This document shows positions 9,525 through 19,911 of a DNA stretch of 48,853 nt, piece after piece; position 1 is the first letter of the stretch, and each line of letters starts with the position of its first letter. The stretch is from Pseudomonadota bacterium (lineage in GTDB: Bacteria > Pseudomonadota > Gammaproteobacteria > Xanthomonadales > Rhodanobacteraceae): contig JAFEDX010000199.1 in NCBI GenBank assembly GCA_018241365.1, forward strand, positions 1-48,853, given 5' to 3'. A model generated the notes under the pieces. It was not told where the DNA came from. It made no database searches and saw only the letters and a program-made list of their open reading frames with translations. A program made the translations under genes and the position numbers.

Positions 9525-12392
9525 GTGTCGAGGGCGACGCTATGGAAGGCAGTGTTCCTGATGGCGCTGCTGTGCGGTGCGCCGTTTGCGTTCGCGCAGG
9601 ACGCCGGCGGGGATGGGCGGGATTCCGCCGGGGAGCCGAAAACGCTGCAGACGATCGTCGTCACCGGAACGCACATTCGCGCGGTGGACGTGGAAACCGC
9701 GCATCCTTTGACCGTGTTGACGCAGGCTGACCTGCAGCGCACGGGCCTCACCGGCATCGCCGACATCGTGCAGTCGCTGATCGTCGCGAACGGCCAGACG
9801 CTGAACCGCAACGTCAACAACGGCGGTGACGGTACGCTCACGGTCGACCTGCGCGGCCTCGGTTCCAACCGCACGCTGGTGCTCGTCAACGGCCATCGCT
9901 GGGCCTCGACCCTCGATGGTTCGGTCGACCTTTCCACGATTCCGCTGCCGATGGTGGAACGCGTCGAGGTGCTCCGCGACGGAGCTTCGCCGATCTACGG
10001 ATCCGATGCGATCGCGGGCGTCGTCAACATCATCACACGGCGCAATTACGAGGGAGCGGAACTCGGGGCCTACGTGGGCGAAACCGATCACGGTGACGGG
10101 CTGCGCCGTGAGGCCGATTTCACCTGGGGCCATTCGTACGGAAGGTGGAACGTCGCGCTCGGCGCGCAGCACGGCAAGGACGATCCGATTTACGCGAGGA
10201 AGCGGGCGATTTCGGCGGTGCCCGTGTACGGGCTGCCCCTGGGCGCATCAGGGTCTCTGGTGACGCCCTACGGGTACTTCGAACCCTCGGATTCGTGGGA
10301 TGGGTTCGTGCTGGTCCCGGGGCGATCAGGGACGTCCGTGGATGATTTCGCGGTGTTCTCCGACGCGACGGACCGGAATTACAACTACGCGACCTACAAC
10401 TATCTGCAGACGCCGCAAGAGCGCCGCTCCGTGTTCGTACAGGCGCGATTCGAAGCCACGCCAAACCTGACCCTCGCGTTCGACGCGCTGTTCAACCAAC
10501 GCAAGTCGGCGCAGCAGCTGGCTCCCGCGTCCGTCAGCTTTTCCGATTATATGTACGCGGATTCAAGTGCGTTCGGCGTCGCGGCGGACAACCTTTACAA
10601 CCCGTTCGGCGTTGACGTCGACTCGGTGTTCATCCGTCTTGCCAACGCTGGCGGCCGGCGCTTCGAGGAAACGGTGGACACCGCGCGCGTGCATGTCGGC
10701 GTCGAGGGCATCTTCAACGTCGGGGGCCGGGAATGGACGTGGGGCGCGGACGTGATGCGCATCCGCGCGGGCGAGCGTCAATTCACCTCGCCCTATGCCG
10801 ACAACGACAGGCTCGCGCTGGCCGTCGGACCGTCCTTTCTCGACTCCAGCGGCACGCCGCGCTGCGGCACGCCCGATGACATGATCGCGGGCTGCGTGCC
10901 GCTCAATGTGTTCGGCGGGCCTGGCGGCATGACGCCGGCGATGCTGGACTACATCATCGTGTCCGAGATCAACCGCAAACGTGCGACCAACGATGACGCC
11001 GTCGCGCACGTGACGGGACCGCTCGTCGACCTGCCGGCCGGGGCGCTGCAGTTCGCCGCCGGCGTCGAATACCGGCGCGACTCCGGCTACGTTCACCCGG
11101 ATCCGCTGGTCGTGAGCGGGCGCGAGAACGGCAACGGCGTGTCCGTGGCGCCGACCGACGGGGCGTATTCGGTGCGCGAGGTGTACGTCGAGTTCGACAT
11201 CCCGTTGCTGAAGAACCTTCCGGGGGCGCGCGAGCTCGGCCTCGACGTCGCGGCGCGCTGGTCGGATTACTCGCTGTTCGGCAGCACCACCAACTCGCAA
11301 CTCGGCCTGCGCTGGAAGCCGGTCGAAGACTTGCTGGTGCGCGGAAATTACTCCGAAGGTTTCCGCGCGCCCAGCCTGTATGAGGCCTTTGGCGGCCGTG
11401 AGACCTATACGTCCGTGGGCGGGTACTACGATCCGTGTGCCGTCGATGAGGAACCGGATCCTGCCACCTCCGCACGGTGCGCCGCACAGGGCGTGCCCGC
11501 GGGCGTCAGGGATCCCTTCGCGGTCACGGCGGTGTTGCGCGGCAACCAGCGGTTGCGGCCGGAAACCTCGCGGTCGTTGACGGCCGGCCTCGTGTGGAGC
11601 CCGTCGATCGTTCCGGGCTTCGGCGTCAGCCTCGACTGGTACCGGATCAAGGTACGCGATGCGATCGGCATCCCGGATCGGCAGGAGGTCGTCGATGCCT
11701 GCTACTACCAAGGCGACGACGCGGCGTGTGGCAACGTGCAACGCAACTCCGCGGGCACGCTCATCGGCATCGTCGCGCCGCAGCAGAACTTCCCCGGTGG
11801 CCTCGAAACCGAGGGCTGGGACTTGGGGCTCAATTGGCGGCGCGATACCCGCGTGGGCAGCTTCAACCTGCGCTGGGACGCTACCTACGTCGATTACTGG
11901 GGCAGCATCGGCAGGCCCGAGGCAGGCGCCGAATTGCCCGACGGGTCGCAGTCGATGGGCAACGTCGCCGGGACCGCGTATTCGCCGTTCGGCGTGGTTT
12001 GGCGCCTGCGTTCGGTGATGAACCTCGCCTGGCGGCGTGGACCGTGGAGCGCGTCGGCCACTGCACGCTACTTTTCGCCGATCGAGCAATCGTGTGGCCT
12101 CGTCATCACGGTCGCAAGGCGGGTCGGTGATCCCTCGCTGCGGAACCTGTGCTCGAATCCCGACAACACGTTCCTCGGCAGCCCGTTCCCGGAAAATCGC
12201 GTCGCCAGCGTGACGTATTTCGATTTCACCTTCGGTTGGGATGCGCCGTGGCATGCCAAGGTTGCGCTGGGTGTGCGCAATGCATTCGACCGCAATCCGC
12301 CCGTGTCCCGCTCCGGCACCATCAATTCATTCTTCGCCGATTACGACGTGCCGGGCCGGTTCTGGTGGCTGGGCTACCGGCAGGGGTTCTGA
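9525..12392 (+). CDS. TonB-dependent outer-membrane receptor, cassette 1
   Basis: This 955-residue receptor has a signal peptide (cleavage near FAFAQ, residue 25), a TonB-box-like LQTIVVTG near residue 45, a plug domain (TLNRNVNNGGDGTLTVDLRG; VERVEVLRDGASPIYGSDA) and a 22-strand-type barrel ending in Phe (GRFWWLGYRQGF). Receptors of this kind take up scarce ligands across the outer membrane using TonB energy; the ligand here is unknown. The GTG start at 9525 is supported by GGAGAG about eight bases upstream and by the signal peptide. There is no STN signalling domain, so sensing is probably done by the partner kinase. Unlike cassettes 2 and 3, no small secreted gene follows; the next kinase starts 135 bp on. 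Confidence 0.95.
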   Translation: MSRATLWKAVFLMALLCGAPFAFAQDAGGDGRDSAGEPKTLQTIVVTGTHIRAVDVETAHPLTVLTQADLQRTGLTGIADIVQSLIVANGQTLNRNVNNGGDGTLTVDLRGLGSNRTLVLVNGHRWASTLDGSVDLSTIPLPMVERVEVLRDGASPIYGSDAIAGVVNIITRRNYEGAELGAYVGETDHGDGLRREADFTWGHSYGRWNVALGAQHGKDDPIYARKRAISAVPVYGLPLGASGSLVTPYGYFEPSDSWDGFVLVPGRSGTSVDDFAVFSDATDRNYNYATYNYLQTPQERRSVFVQARFEATPNLTLAFDALFNQRKSAQQLAPASVSFSDYMYADSSAFGVAADNLYNPFGVDVDSVFIRLANAGGRRFEETVDTARVHVGVEGIFNVGGREWTWGADVMRIRAGERQFTSPYADNDRLALAVGPSFLDSSGTPRCGTPDDMIAGCVPLNVFGGPGGMTPAMLDYIIVSEINRKRATNDDAVAHVTGPLVDLPAGALQFAAGVEYRRDSGYVHPDPLVVSGRENGNGVSVAPTDGAYSVREVYVEFDIPLLKNLPGARELGLDVAARWSDYSLFGSTTNSQLGLRWKPVEDLLVRGNYSEGFRAPSLYEAFGGRETYTSVGGYYDPCAVDEEPDPATSARCAAQGVPAGVRDPFAVTAVLRGNQRLRPETSRSLTAGLVWSPSIVPGFGVSLDWYRIKVRDAIGIPDRQEVVDACYYQGDDAACGNVQRNSAGTLIGIVAPQQNFPGGLETEGWDLGLNWRRDTRVGSFNLRWDATYVDYWGSIGRPEAGAELPDGSQSMGNVAGTAYSPFGVVWRLRSVMNLAWRRGPWSASATARYFSPIEQSCGLVITVARRVGDPSLRNLCSNPDNTFLGSPFPENRVASVTYFDFTFGWDAPWHAKVALGVRNAFDRNPPVSRSGTINSFFADYDVPGRFWWLGYRQGF

Positions 12393-12527
12393 TCGATGCC
12401 CGCGTGCATCGCCGGGGGTTGTTGCAGGAGAGGACGGGATGGGAGATGCGGCGGGGCAGGCTGTCGCCATGTCAGGGATACCGGCCACACGCACAGTACG
12501 CGGTATGTGAGAAGGGGAGTCTGAGTG

Positions 12528-15500
12528 ATGCCATTGCAATCGTTGACGCCTGACCTGCGCCTATTCGGGGAACAGGGTTTGCGTGGACTGGCGGAAATCG
12601 CGTTCGGCAGCCTGACGCGGGCCGACAGGCCGGTACCCGGACAGCACCTGGCCCTGCTGCAGGCGGAGAGCCTTGAGCTGGACCTGTCCGATCCGGCGCA
12701 GCGCCAGTTTGGCGACTACGAACTGCTCGAGTTGGTAGGCGAGGGTGGGATGGGTGCCGTGTATCGGGCCCGGCATTTGCCACTGGACCGGATCGTGGCG
12801 GTGAAGCTGTTGTCGGCCGGTCCGTGGGCATCAAAGGATTTCGTCGCGAGGTTCGAGCGCGAGGCGCAGAACGCGGCGCGGATGCAGCACCCGAACATCG
12901 TCACGGTGTTCGAGGCGGGCAGTCACGATGGACTGCACTTCTTCAGCATGCGGCTGGTCGAGGGGCACAGCCTGTCGGCGTTGCTGAAGCGCGGCGAACG
13001 CTACACCGCGAAGGGCGCGGCGGCACTGATGCGCACGGTGGCGGAAGCGGTTGCCTACGCGCACAGCCTGGGTGTGCTGCATTTGGACCTGAAGCCTGGC
13101 AACGTGCTGATCGACGAGCAGGGCACGCCGCACGTGGCCGACTTCGGGCTGGCACGGCGGTTGGACAGTGCCTTGGCTGCCGTCAACGATGAAGTGTCGG
13201 GCACGCCGTCATACATGGCGCCGGAGCAGGCGCGGGTGCGCAGTTCCAGGTTGACCGCGGCGACCGACGTGTGGGGCCTGGGCGCGATCCTGTATGAACT
13301 TCTGACCGGTATGCCACCGTTCCGGGCCGAAAGTGCGCAGGCAACCCTGAAGCTGGTGCAAGCGGGGCAGGTACGTTCGCCACGCCGTTCGCGACCCGAT
13401 TTGCCCCTGGATCTGCAAGCGATCGTGTTGCGTTGCCTCGCGCGCGAACCTGACGAACGGTATCCGTCGGCACGGGCGCTGGCCGACGACCTGCAGCGCT
13501 ACCTGGAAAACCGGCCGGTGCAGGCGCGGCCGCTGAATGCGCCGCAGAAGGCGTGGCGCTGGGCACGCCGCGAACCAAAGCTGGCGATGGCGGCAGCGTG
13601 CGCAGTCGCTGCGCTGGTCGTCGGCCTGCTGGTCTCCACCCAGCAGTGGTACCGCGCCGACCGCAACGCTGACTCGGCGCGCGACAACCTTTGGGCATCG
13701 CGTGCGCAGACCGCGCAACAGGCCCTTGCCGAGGGCAATGGTTTCCATGGATTGCGTCCATTGGTTGCCAATCTCGCCGAGATGGAAGCCGCGGGTCGCA
13801 GCGGCGAGGCGAAGATAGAGCGCGAACGCATCGGCACGATCCTCGCCAGCGCGCCGCAACTGCTGGACGTGTTGCCGCTGCCCCAAGACGAGCAGGCGAC
13901 CTCGATCGCCATTGCGCCCGACGCGCGCCATTTCGCCGTCGCCACCATCGCGGGCAACTGGGGAGGGGCACGGCATGTGCGCCAGTACGACATGGCGACC
14001 TTGCGCGAAACCTGGTCGGCGTCCACCGATGATCGCACCTTCCTGATGACGGGTGGCGATCGCGGCGCGCCGCACGGCGGCTTGCGCTACACCGCCGACG
14101 GCCGTTTCCTGATGGTCTCGATGGTCCAGCAGCCGGTACTGCCCGCGCCCCGTCGTTCGGACATGATCGCGTTCGATGTGCGCGATGGCCGCGTGCTCTG
14201 GCCACAGGGACTGGCCGAACGGCAAGCCGACATCGTCTACGACGACAGCGTGCGGATCGCGCTGGTGCGTTTCCAGTCCGACAAGTCGTTGCGGTGGCCC
14301 GACTCGGCGCAGTTCTACGCAGTGGATGGCTGGCGTCCGGTCGGTCCTCGCCACACCGTCGCGACCTCGCTCGCCGCCGATTTCTGGTTGCCGGCGCCGG
14401 ATGGCCGCGCCTGGCTGGGCTCGCGTGACTCTGCGCGCCTGGCGTTGTACGACGTGCCCAACCTGAAACCGCGTTGGCAATTGTCGCTGCCGCAGACCAG
14501 CTTGGTGCGCGCCTGGCAGTTCAGCCACGACGGCCGCCGGATCGCGCTCGGGAGCGTGGACGGCGCGGTGCGCCTGGTCGATGCGGCAAGCGGACACGCA
14601 ACGGAACTGACGACGAGCCCGGGCGCACGCGTGCAGATGCTGGAATTCGATCCTGACGACAAAGTGCTCGCCGCGATCGACGAGAACGGCCAGCTCTGGA
14701 CTTGGGACGTGGCTACCGGTGCATCGCGCAGTGCGCCCCTGGGCTTGTTGGGCGCCGGAACCGGCATAGGCGCGGCGTGGATCCGCTTCAGCGGCGACAC
14801 CGTCTTCGGTGGCGGCGACTGGGTCGAGTCCATGCTCGCCTACGCCTCCCTGACGCCGCGCGCGCCGTTCAACAACGAAGCCGTGCCGGGTGCCGTGCGC
14901 CTGCCCGGCAAAGCGCGGTTCGGCAGCGTATTCGACGTGTCCGCGCCGGCGCGCAGGCTGGTCACGGCGGGCGGCGGGAACCTGCTCGAGATATGGCGCC
15001 CGCCTGCCTCCCCATTGCGTGAGGAGCGTGCCGCGCCGCTCCTTCCGTGGCACCAGACTTTCGACGGTGCGCGTGTGGTTGCCGTCGAAGGCGGCACGGT
15101 ACGCGTGGTCGACGTGGTGAAGGGGACGCCGCTGTCGCCATCCTTGCGTTTTCCGGAGCCGGTGCGGTTTGCCGAGTTGTCACCCGATGGCCGCGCGCTG
15201 GTGACGATCGCCGGTCGCACCGTGCGCGTCATCGACCCGGGTTCATGGCAAATGCGCGGTGCGCCGATCCTGTTGCCGCAGACGCCGCAACGCGTCGTCT
15301 TCGCGAGTGCCGCGCCCGTTCTCGTGCTGACCACGTCCGAGTACAAGGGTGACGTCCTGCGTGAACGGATCCATCGCATCGATCTCGCGCATGGCGCGCT
15401 GCTGGGTGCGGATGCGATCGTGGATTCGCTCGAACAGATCGAAGTCGATCCGCAGGGACGCCATGCCCTGGTCATGACCTGGAATACGTCAAGCCATGAT

Positions 15501-16889
15501 GAAGCGGGCCCGCTCTACCTGGCGCTCGACAACGGCAAGATAGCCTGCAACCCGGCGCTCATGGGCGTCCGCAGCAGCGCGTTCGCTCCGGACGGAAACA
15601 CGGCCTGGTTCAACGTTGCGCTGGGCGGGAAGTCCAGCCTGCGCCGATGGGACCTTGGCACCTGCCGGGAGTTGGCCGCCTATGATCGCCGGCAACGCGA
15701 GACCTACACGCCCGCCATGGTCGCGCTTGGCGACGGCAGCGTGATTGCCCATCATGCAAGCAAGGAAGCCCTGCTGCGGATCGGCCCCGATGGCCACCGT
15801 CAGTTCGCGGTTGGCGTGGCGGTCGCGGCGGCCATGCAAGACTTCGCGCTGAGCGGGGATCACGCGCGCGCTGCATTCGCCACGCGCAATGCCGTGCACC
15901 TGATCGATGCGCGGGAGGGGCGACGCCTGTCCGCGCCGTTGACTGCGCCAATTGCCGGCGACGACGCGATTGCCAAACTCGCCTTCTCGCCGGATGGAAC
16001 GGGCCTGCTCGCACGCACGATCAACGGCCGCTGGTTGTTCTGGAGCCTGCCGCGCACGCAGCTGGACACGACGACGTTGACACGCTTGGCGCGCGTGCTG
16101 GATCCGAATCCAGGCGATGTACTGTCCGCGGCGGAACTGTCCGCGCTGCGGGCACGCTTGCGCGCCGCCGCCCAGGCTGCGCCGGCCACTGTACCGACAG
16201 CCGACAACGATGCGCCGCGCGTGTTCGCGCCGGCAACGGGCACCGGCATCGATCCGCGTTTCGTGCCGCTGGACCTGCGTCCGGCCATCAACGTGCCGAT
16301 GGTCGGCATGGTCTGGTCAGAGCCCTTTGCCAGCGGTGACCTGCCGACGCTGGCTCCGGGTCCACAGCGTTTCCTCGGCGTCGACTACCGCATCGATGGC
16401 GGCGTGCAACTGAGCGGCGGTGGCACCGCGACGGCTATAGGGCCGGAGCTGCGCCGCAGCGCCGTGATCGCCGTGCCGGATGTCGCGATACGCAGCGTGC
16501 ATGTGCTGGCTTTCATGCACATCCCGATGAATGGGCCAGTGCCTTCGCGCGCATTCGCGCATATCGTGCTGATCGACGCACACGGGCACGAAACGCGCCT
16601 CACGATCCACACGGTCCGCGACGTGGTCACGCGAGTCCAACCCGAATTCGCCGACGCCAAAGCGCGCATCGCATTTTCCAGCACCGACAGCGCCACCGTG
16701 CGCAGTGGCGAACCTGCGTTGCCCTGGCAGAATGTCTATGCGGTTACGCTCGATGTGCCACCCGGAACTGGCCCGATCCGCGGCCTGCGCTTCGACGTGG
16801 CGGACGGGCCGATGGAGGCGCCGTTGCTCTATGCCGCCACGCTGGAGCGTGCCGATGTCCACAATCCCGGCTTCGGACGTTTGCCATGA
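12528..16889 (+). CDS. Transmembrane Ser/Thr protein kinase with periplasmic propeller-like sensor, copy 2
   Basis: This 1453-residue protein has the same architecture as the first kinase: N-terminal GLAEIAFGSLTRADRP, glycine loop GEGGMGAVY (71-79), Lys93 in VAVK, HLDLKPGN, DFGLARR, GTPSYMAPEQ, and a membrane segment near residues 355-375. The kinase halves are nearly superimposable, whereas the periplasmic halves have drifted strongly apart, which suggests different ligands. The C-terminal module starts LAPGPQRFLGVDYRIDGG. The start is ATG 12528 (GTG 12525 is the alternative), after AAGGGGAG. The stop overlaps the receptor start in ATGA at 16886-16889, so kinase and receptor are translationally coupled. 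No shared ECF-type promoter was found in the 135 bp ahead of it, so it may be read from the upstream operon. Confidence 0.92.
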   Translation: MPLQSLTPDLRLFGEQGLRGLAEIAFGSLTRADRPVPGQHLALLQAESLELDLSDPAQRQFGDYELLELVGEGGMGAVYRARHLPLDRIVAVKLLSAGPWASKDFVARFEREAQNAARMQHPNIVTVFEAGSHDGLHFFSMRLVEGHSLSALLKRGERYTAKGAAALMRTVAEAVAYAHSLGVLHLDLKPGNVLIDEQGTPHVADFGLARRLDSALAAVNDEVSGTPSYMAPEQARVRSSRLTAATDVWGLGAILYELLTGMPPFRAESAQATLKLVQAGQVRSPRRSRPDLPLDLQAIVLRCLAREPDERYPSARALADDLQRYLENRPVQARPLNAPQKAWRWARREPKLAMAAACAVAALVVGLLVSTQQWYRADRNADSARDNLWASRAQTAQQALAEGNGFHGLRPLVANLAEMEAAGRSGEAKIERERIGTILASAPQLLDVLPLPQDEQATSIAIAPDARHFAVATIAGNWGGARHVRQYDMATLRETWSASTDDRTFLMTGGDRGAPHGGLRYTADGRFLMVSMVQQPVLPAPRRSDMIAFDVRDGRVLWPQGLAERQADIVYDDSVRIALVRFQSDKSLRWPDSAQFYAVDGWRPVGPRHTVATSLAADFWLPAPDGRAWLGSRDSARLALYDVPNLKPRWQLSLPQTSLVRAWQFSHDGRRIALGSVDGAVRLVDAASGHATELTTSPGARVQMLEFDPDDKVLAAIDENGQLWTWDVATGASRSAPLGLLGAGTGIGAAWIRFSGDTVFGGGDWVESMLAYASLTPRAPFNNEAVPGAVRLPGKARFGSVFDVSAPARRLVTAGGGNLLEIWRPPASPLREERAAPLLPWHQTFDGARVVAVEGGTVRVVDVVKGTPLSPSLRFPEPVRFAELSPDGRALVTIAGRTVRVIDPGSWQMRGAPILLPQTPQRVVFASAAPVLVLTTSEYKGDVLRERIHRIDLAHGALLGADAIVDSLEQIEVDPQGRHALVMTWNTSSHDEAGPLYLALDNGKIACNPALMGVRSSAFAPDGNTAWFNVALGGKSSLRRWDLGTCRELAAYDRRQRETYTPAMVALGDGSVIAHHASKEALLRIGPDGHRQFAVGVAVAAAMQDFALSGDHARAAFATRNAVHLIDAREGRRLSAPLTAPIAGDDAIAKLAFSPDGTGLLARTINGRWLFWSLPRTQLDTTTLTRLARVLDPNPGDVLSAAELSALRARLRAAAQAAPATVPTADNDAPRVFAPATGTGIDPRFVPLDLRPAINVPMVGMVWSEPFASGDLPTLAPGPQRFLGVDYRIDGGVQLSGGGTATAIGPELRRSAVIAVPDVAIRSVHVLAFMHIPMNGPVPSRAFAHIVLIDAHGHETRLTIHTVRDVVTRVQPEFADAKARIAFSSTDSATVRSGEPALPWQNVYAVTLDVPPGTGPIRGLRFDVADGPMEAPLLYAATLERADVHNPGFGRLP

Positions 16890-19765
16890 AGTCCATGGTC
16901 AGGTGTCCGCATGCGGTGTTCGTATTTTTCGCGATGTTTGCATGTCCTGGCGCACTGGCGCAGGACGATGGCGCGCCTGAATCGCAAAAGCAGCACGTGG
17001 CGGCAGGGGAACTGAAGACGCTGGCCGCCATTGTGGTGACCGGCAGCCACATTCGCGGTGCCGATCTGGAGACCGAGCACCCGCTGGTCGTGCTGAAACG
17101 CGGCGACCTTCTGCGCACCGGGCTGAGCGGCGTCGCCGACGTCGTGCAATCGCTGATCATCGCCAACGGGCAAACCCTGAACCGCAACATCAACAATGGT
17201 GGCAACGGCGAGTTGCGCGTGAACCTGCGCAGCCTGGGAGCCAACCGCACGCTGGTGCTGGTGAATGGCCAGCGTTTCGTGTCGGCGGTGGATGGCGCGG
17301 TGGATCTCTCCGCGATTCCGCTGTCGCTGGTCGAGCGCATCGAGGTGCTCAAGGATGGCGCATCGGCAATCTACGGTTCCGATGCGATCGGGGGCGTGAT
17401 CAACATCATCACGCGCAGGGATTTCCACGGCACCGAGGTAGGCCTGTACGCGGGCGAAACCGACCACGGCGATGGTTTCAGCCGCCACGCGGATTTCAGT
17501 TTCGGCCGCAGCGGCAACAATTGGAACGCATCGTTCGGGCTGGAATACGGCAAGGACGATCCGGTCATGGCGGATACGCGGGAAATTTCCTCGGTGCCTG
17601 CGCCCGGACTTCCGTACGGCGTAATCGGAACCTCGGCCAGCCAGTACGGCGTCTTCTACGTTCCCGACGGCGGACGGCGATTCGTGCTGATTCCCGGCCG
17701 GCCAGGAACGTCACCGGGCGACTTCCGGCCTTACAGCCCGCGCACCGACAACAACTACAACTTCATCCCGTACAACTATCTGCAGACACCGCAGGAACGC
17801 AAGGCCGGGTTCGGACAGTTTCGCCGGGAAGTCTCGCCAACGCTGGCGTTCTCGGCCGACGTGTTGTTCAACCAGCGCCGCTCGGCGCAGCAGCTTGCGC
17901 CGCCGGTCGTGACATTCGACAGCAGTCCGTTCGGTGGCGGATTCGATGTCTCCCCAGGCAACGTCTACAATCCGTTCGGGGTGCCGGTGAGCGTGTTCAC
18001 GCGCTGGCCCGACGACATGCCGCGGCGTTTCGTGCAGACCGTCGATACCACGCGGTTCCATCTTGGTCTCGATGGTGTGTTCAATGCCTTCGCGCGGGAT
18101 TGGAACTGGGGCGTGGATGCGACGCGCGTGCTGGCGCGCCAGATCGAGTCCGGTTCGCCCTACGCCGACAATGCGAAACTCGCACCTGCCGTCGGACCTT
18201 CGTTCTTCGATGCGGACGGCGTCGCGCGCTGCGGTACGCCGAGCGACGTGATCGAAGGCTGCGTCCCGGTGGACTTGTTCACGGGGCCGGGACGACTTAC
18301 CCGGGCGATGATCGATGGCGTCACGGTCGGCGTGACCAATCGCAAGCGCGGGCGTTCGGACGCACTGGGTTTCCACGTCACCGGCACGCTCACCGACCTG
18401 CCGGCCGGTCCGCTCGGATTCGCGGCAGGGCTGGAACGCCGTCTCGAGCGCGGCAACGAGGAACCCGATCCGCTGGTCGCATCCAACCGCGCCAATGGCA
18501 CCGGCATGACGTTTGGTCCTACCGAAGGCGCTTACGCCGTGGACGAGGCTTATGCCGAGTTCGATATCCCGTTGATCGCGCAAAAGCCGTTCGCTCGCGA
18601 GCTGGACGTCAATATCGCCACGCGCTGGTCGGACTACTCGCAATACGGCAGCACCGAAAATTCACGCGTGGGCCTGCGCTGGAAGCCGGCGGATGACCTG
18701 TTGTTCCGATCGACCTGGGCGCAGGGTTTTCGTGCACCGAGCATCTTCGAAGCCTTCGGCGGCGCGGTGTATTCGCCCGGCGGCGCCATGGACGACTGTG
18801 CCATCGACCTGGAGAGTGGTTACGTGCCGTCATCTGCGGTGGCGGCGCACTGCCTGGCCGACGGCGTGCCGGCAGACGTGCAGCCCAACGGCAATCCGAG
18901 CACCACGACGGGCAGCAACCCGAACCTCAAACCGGAAACCTCGCGCTCGCTGACAGCCGGGTTCGTGTACAGCCCGCGGTGGTTTCAGGGGCTGGATGTC
19001 AGCGTCGACTGGTATCGAATCGAGATCCGCAACGCCATCGGCAACCTCGGCGACCAGGGCGTGATCGACGCCTGCTACATCGCCGGCGATCCGGTCGAAT
19101 GCTCACACATCACGCGCAATCCCGACGGCACGCTTGCACACGTCGATGCCATCACCCGGAACCTGCCCGGGGGCATCGAAACCGAGGGCGTGGATTTCGG
19201 GTTGTCGTGGAAGCGCAACACGCGTGTCGGGAATTTTTCGCTCGTGTGGCAAAGCGCCTACGTCAGCTACTGGGGCGAGATCGGCAAACCCGCGCGCGGA
19301 TCGGCACTGCCGGATGGTTCGTTGGCGCGCGGCAACGTGGTCGGCAAGAACGATGATCTGTACGGCGTGGTGTGGCGTGTGCGTTCGGTGGCCACGCTGG
19401 CCTGGCAACGCGGGGCATGGGGCGCCTCGATCACCGGCCGCTATTTCTCGCCGGTCGTGGAGCCTTGCCGCCCACCCTTCAGGACCTCGCAACTTTTTGG
19501 ACCGTCGTGGCTTTCGTTGTGCTCTGATCCCGATCACATGGAGTACGGTTCGCCCGCACCGCGCAACCGCGTCGGCGCCGTGACGTACGTGGATCTCGAA
19601 ACGAACTGGCGTGCGCCGTGGCAAGGCGTGTTCACGCTTGGCGTGCGCAATGCGTTCGATCGCGATCCGCCGCATGCGTGGTCCTACAACGGTGCCAACT
19701 CCTTTTTCCCCGACTACGACATTCCAGGCCGGTTCTGGTGGCTGAGCTACCGCCAGCGTTTCTGA
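16886..19765 (+). CDS. TonB-dependent outer-membrane receptor, cassette 2
   Basis: This 959-residue paralogue of the first receptor has a signal peptide (MKSMVRCPHAVFVFFAMFAC; cleavage near ALAQ, residue 26), a TonB-box-like AAIVVTGSHIRG, the plug with NRNINNGGNGELRVNLRSLG and DGASAIYGSDAIGGVINIIT, and a barrel ending GRFWWLSYRQRF. The terminal Phe is the usual sorting signal. The first cysteine falls early in the hydrophobic core, but no lipobox fits well, so signal peptidase I cleavage is preferred. The start overlaps the kinase stop by four bases. A promoter for the first small secreted gene begins 15 bp after the stop, so the small gene can be expressed separately. Confidence 0.95.
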   Translation: MKSMVRCPHAVFVFFAMFACPGALAQDDGAPESQKQHVAAGELKTLAAIVVTGSHIRGADLETEHPLVVLKRGDLLRTGLSGVADVVQSLIIANGQTLNRNINNGGNGELRVNLRSLGANRTLVLVNGQRFVSAVDGAVDLSAIPLSLVERIEVLKDGASAIYGSDAIGGVINIITRRDFHGTEVGLYAGETDHGDGFSRHADFSFGRSGNNWNASFGLEYGKDDPVMADTREISSVPAPGLPYGVIGTSASQYGVFYVPDGGRRFVLIPGRPGTSPGDFRPYSPRTDNNYNFIPYNYLQTPQERKAGFGQFRREVSPTLAFSADVLFNQRRSAQQLAPPVVTFDSSPFGGGFDVSPGNVYNPFGVPVSVFTRWPDDMPRRFVQTVDTTRFHLGLDGVFNAFARDWNWGVDATRVLARQIESGSPYADNAKLAPAVGPSFFDADGVARCGTPSDVIEGCVPVDLFTGPGRLTRAMIDGVTVGVTNRKRGRSDALGFHVTGTLTDLPAGPLGFAAGLERRLERGNEEPDPLVASNRANGTGMTFGPTEGAYAVDEAYAEFDIPLIAQKPFARELDVNIATRWSDYSQYGSTENSRVGLRWKPADDLLFRSTWAQGFRAPSIFEAFGGAVYSPGGAMDDCAIDLESGYVPSSAVAAHCLADGVPADVQPNGNPSTTTGSNPNLKPETSRSLTAGFVYSPRWFQGLDVSVDWYRIEIRNAIGNLGDQGVIDACYIAGDPVECSHITRNPDGTLAHVDAITRNLPGGIETEGVDFGLSWKRNTRVGNFSLVWQSAYVSYWGEIGKPARGSALPDGSLARGNVVGKNDDLYGVVWRVRSVATLAWQRGAWGASITGRYFSPVVEPCRPPFRTSQLFGPSWLSLCSDPDHMEYGSPAPRNRVGAVTYVDLETNWRAPWQGVFTLGVRNAFDRDPPHAWSYNGANSFFPDYDIPGRFWWLSYRQRF

Positions 19766-19780
19766 TCCTGACGCGACTCC

Positions 19781-19808
19781 TGTAATCGTTGTGCACGTTT
19801 TCCGAAAT
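19781..19808 (+). promoter_or_regulatory. ECF-type promoter candidate for small secreted gene 1
   Basis: TGTAATCGTTG begins at 19781 and CCGAAAT at 19802, the standard 21-base offset. The expected RNA start, about 19812-19814, coincides with the first base pair of the leader hairpin. Confidence 0.65.
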
Positions 19809-19810
19809 AG

Positions 19811-19911
19811 CAGGTGAGGGGCAACCCTTGCCGCCCAGGGACGCGGGCGACCCCCACAATCCATGCGTGCGCGTCAAGGAAGACTTGCTGCAGGGCGCAA
19901 AGGGGAATGCC
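19811..19911 (+). promoter_or_regulatory. Structured 5' leader of small gene 1
   Basis: GGTGAGGG (19813-19820) and CCCTTGCC (19825-19832) can form eight pairs, two of them G-U, closed by a GCAA tetraloop. A small GGG-CGA-CCC hairpin lies near 19845-19853. A CTTGC/GCAGG pairing lies just before the ribosome-binding region AAAGGGGAATGCC. The same arrangement recurs in four other leaders here. I do not recognise it as a named riboswitch. Confidence 0.5.

Noticed and set aside
10563-12254. A 563-codon minus-strand open frame opposite receptor 1
   Set aside because: Similar long antisense frames occur opposite every long gene here. The receptor frame has signal peptide, plug and barrel.
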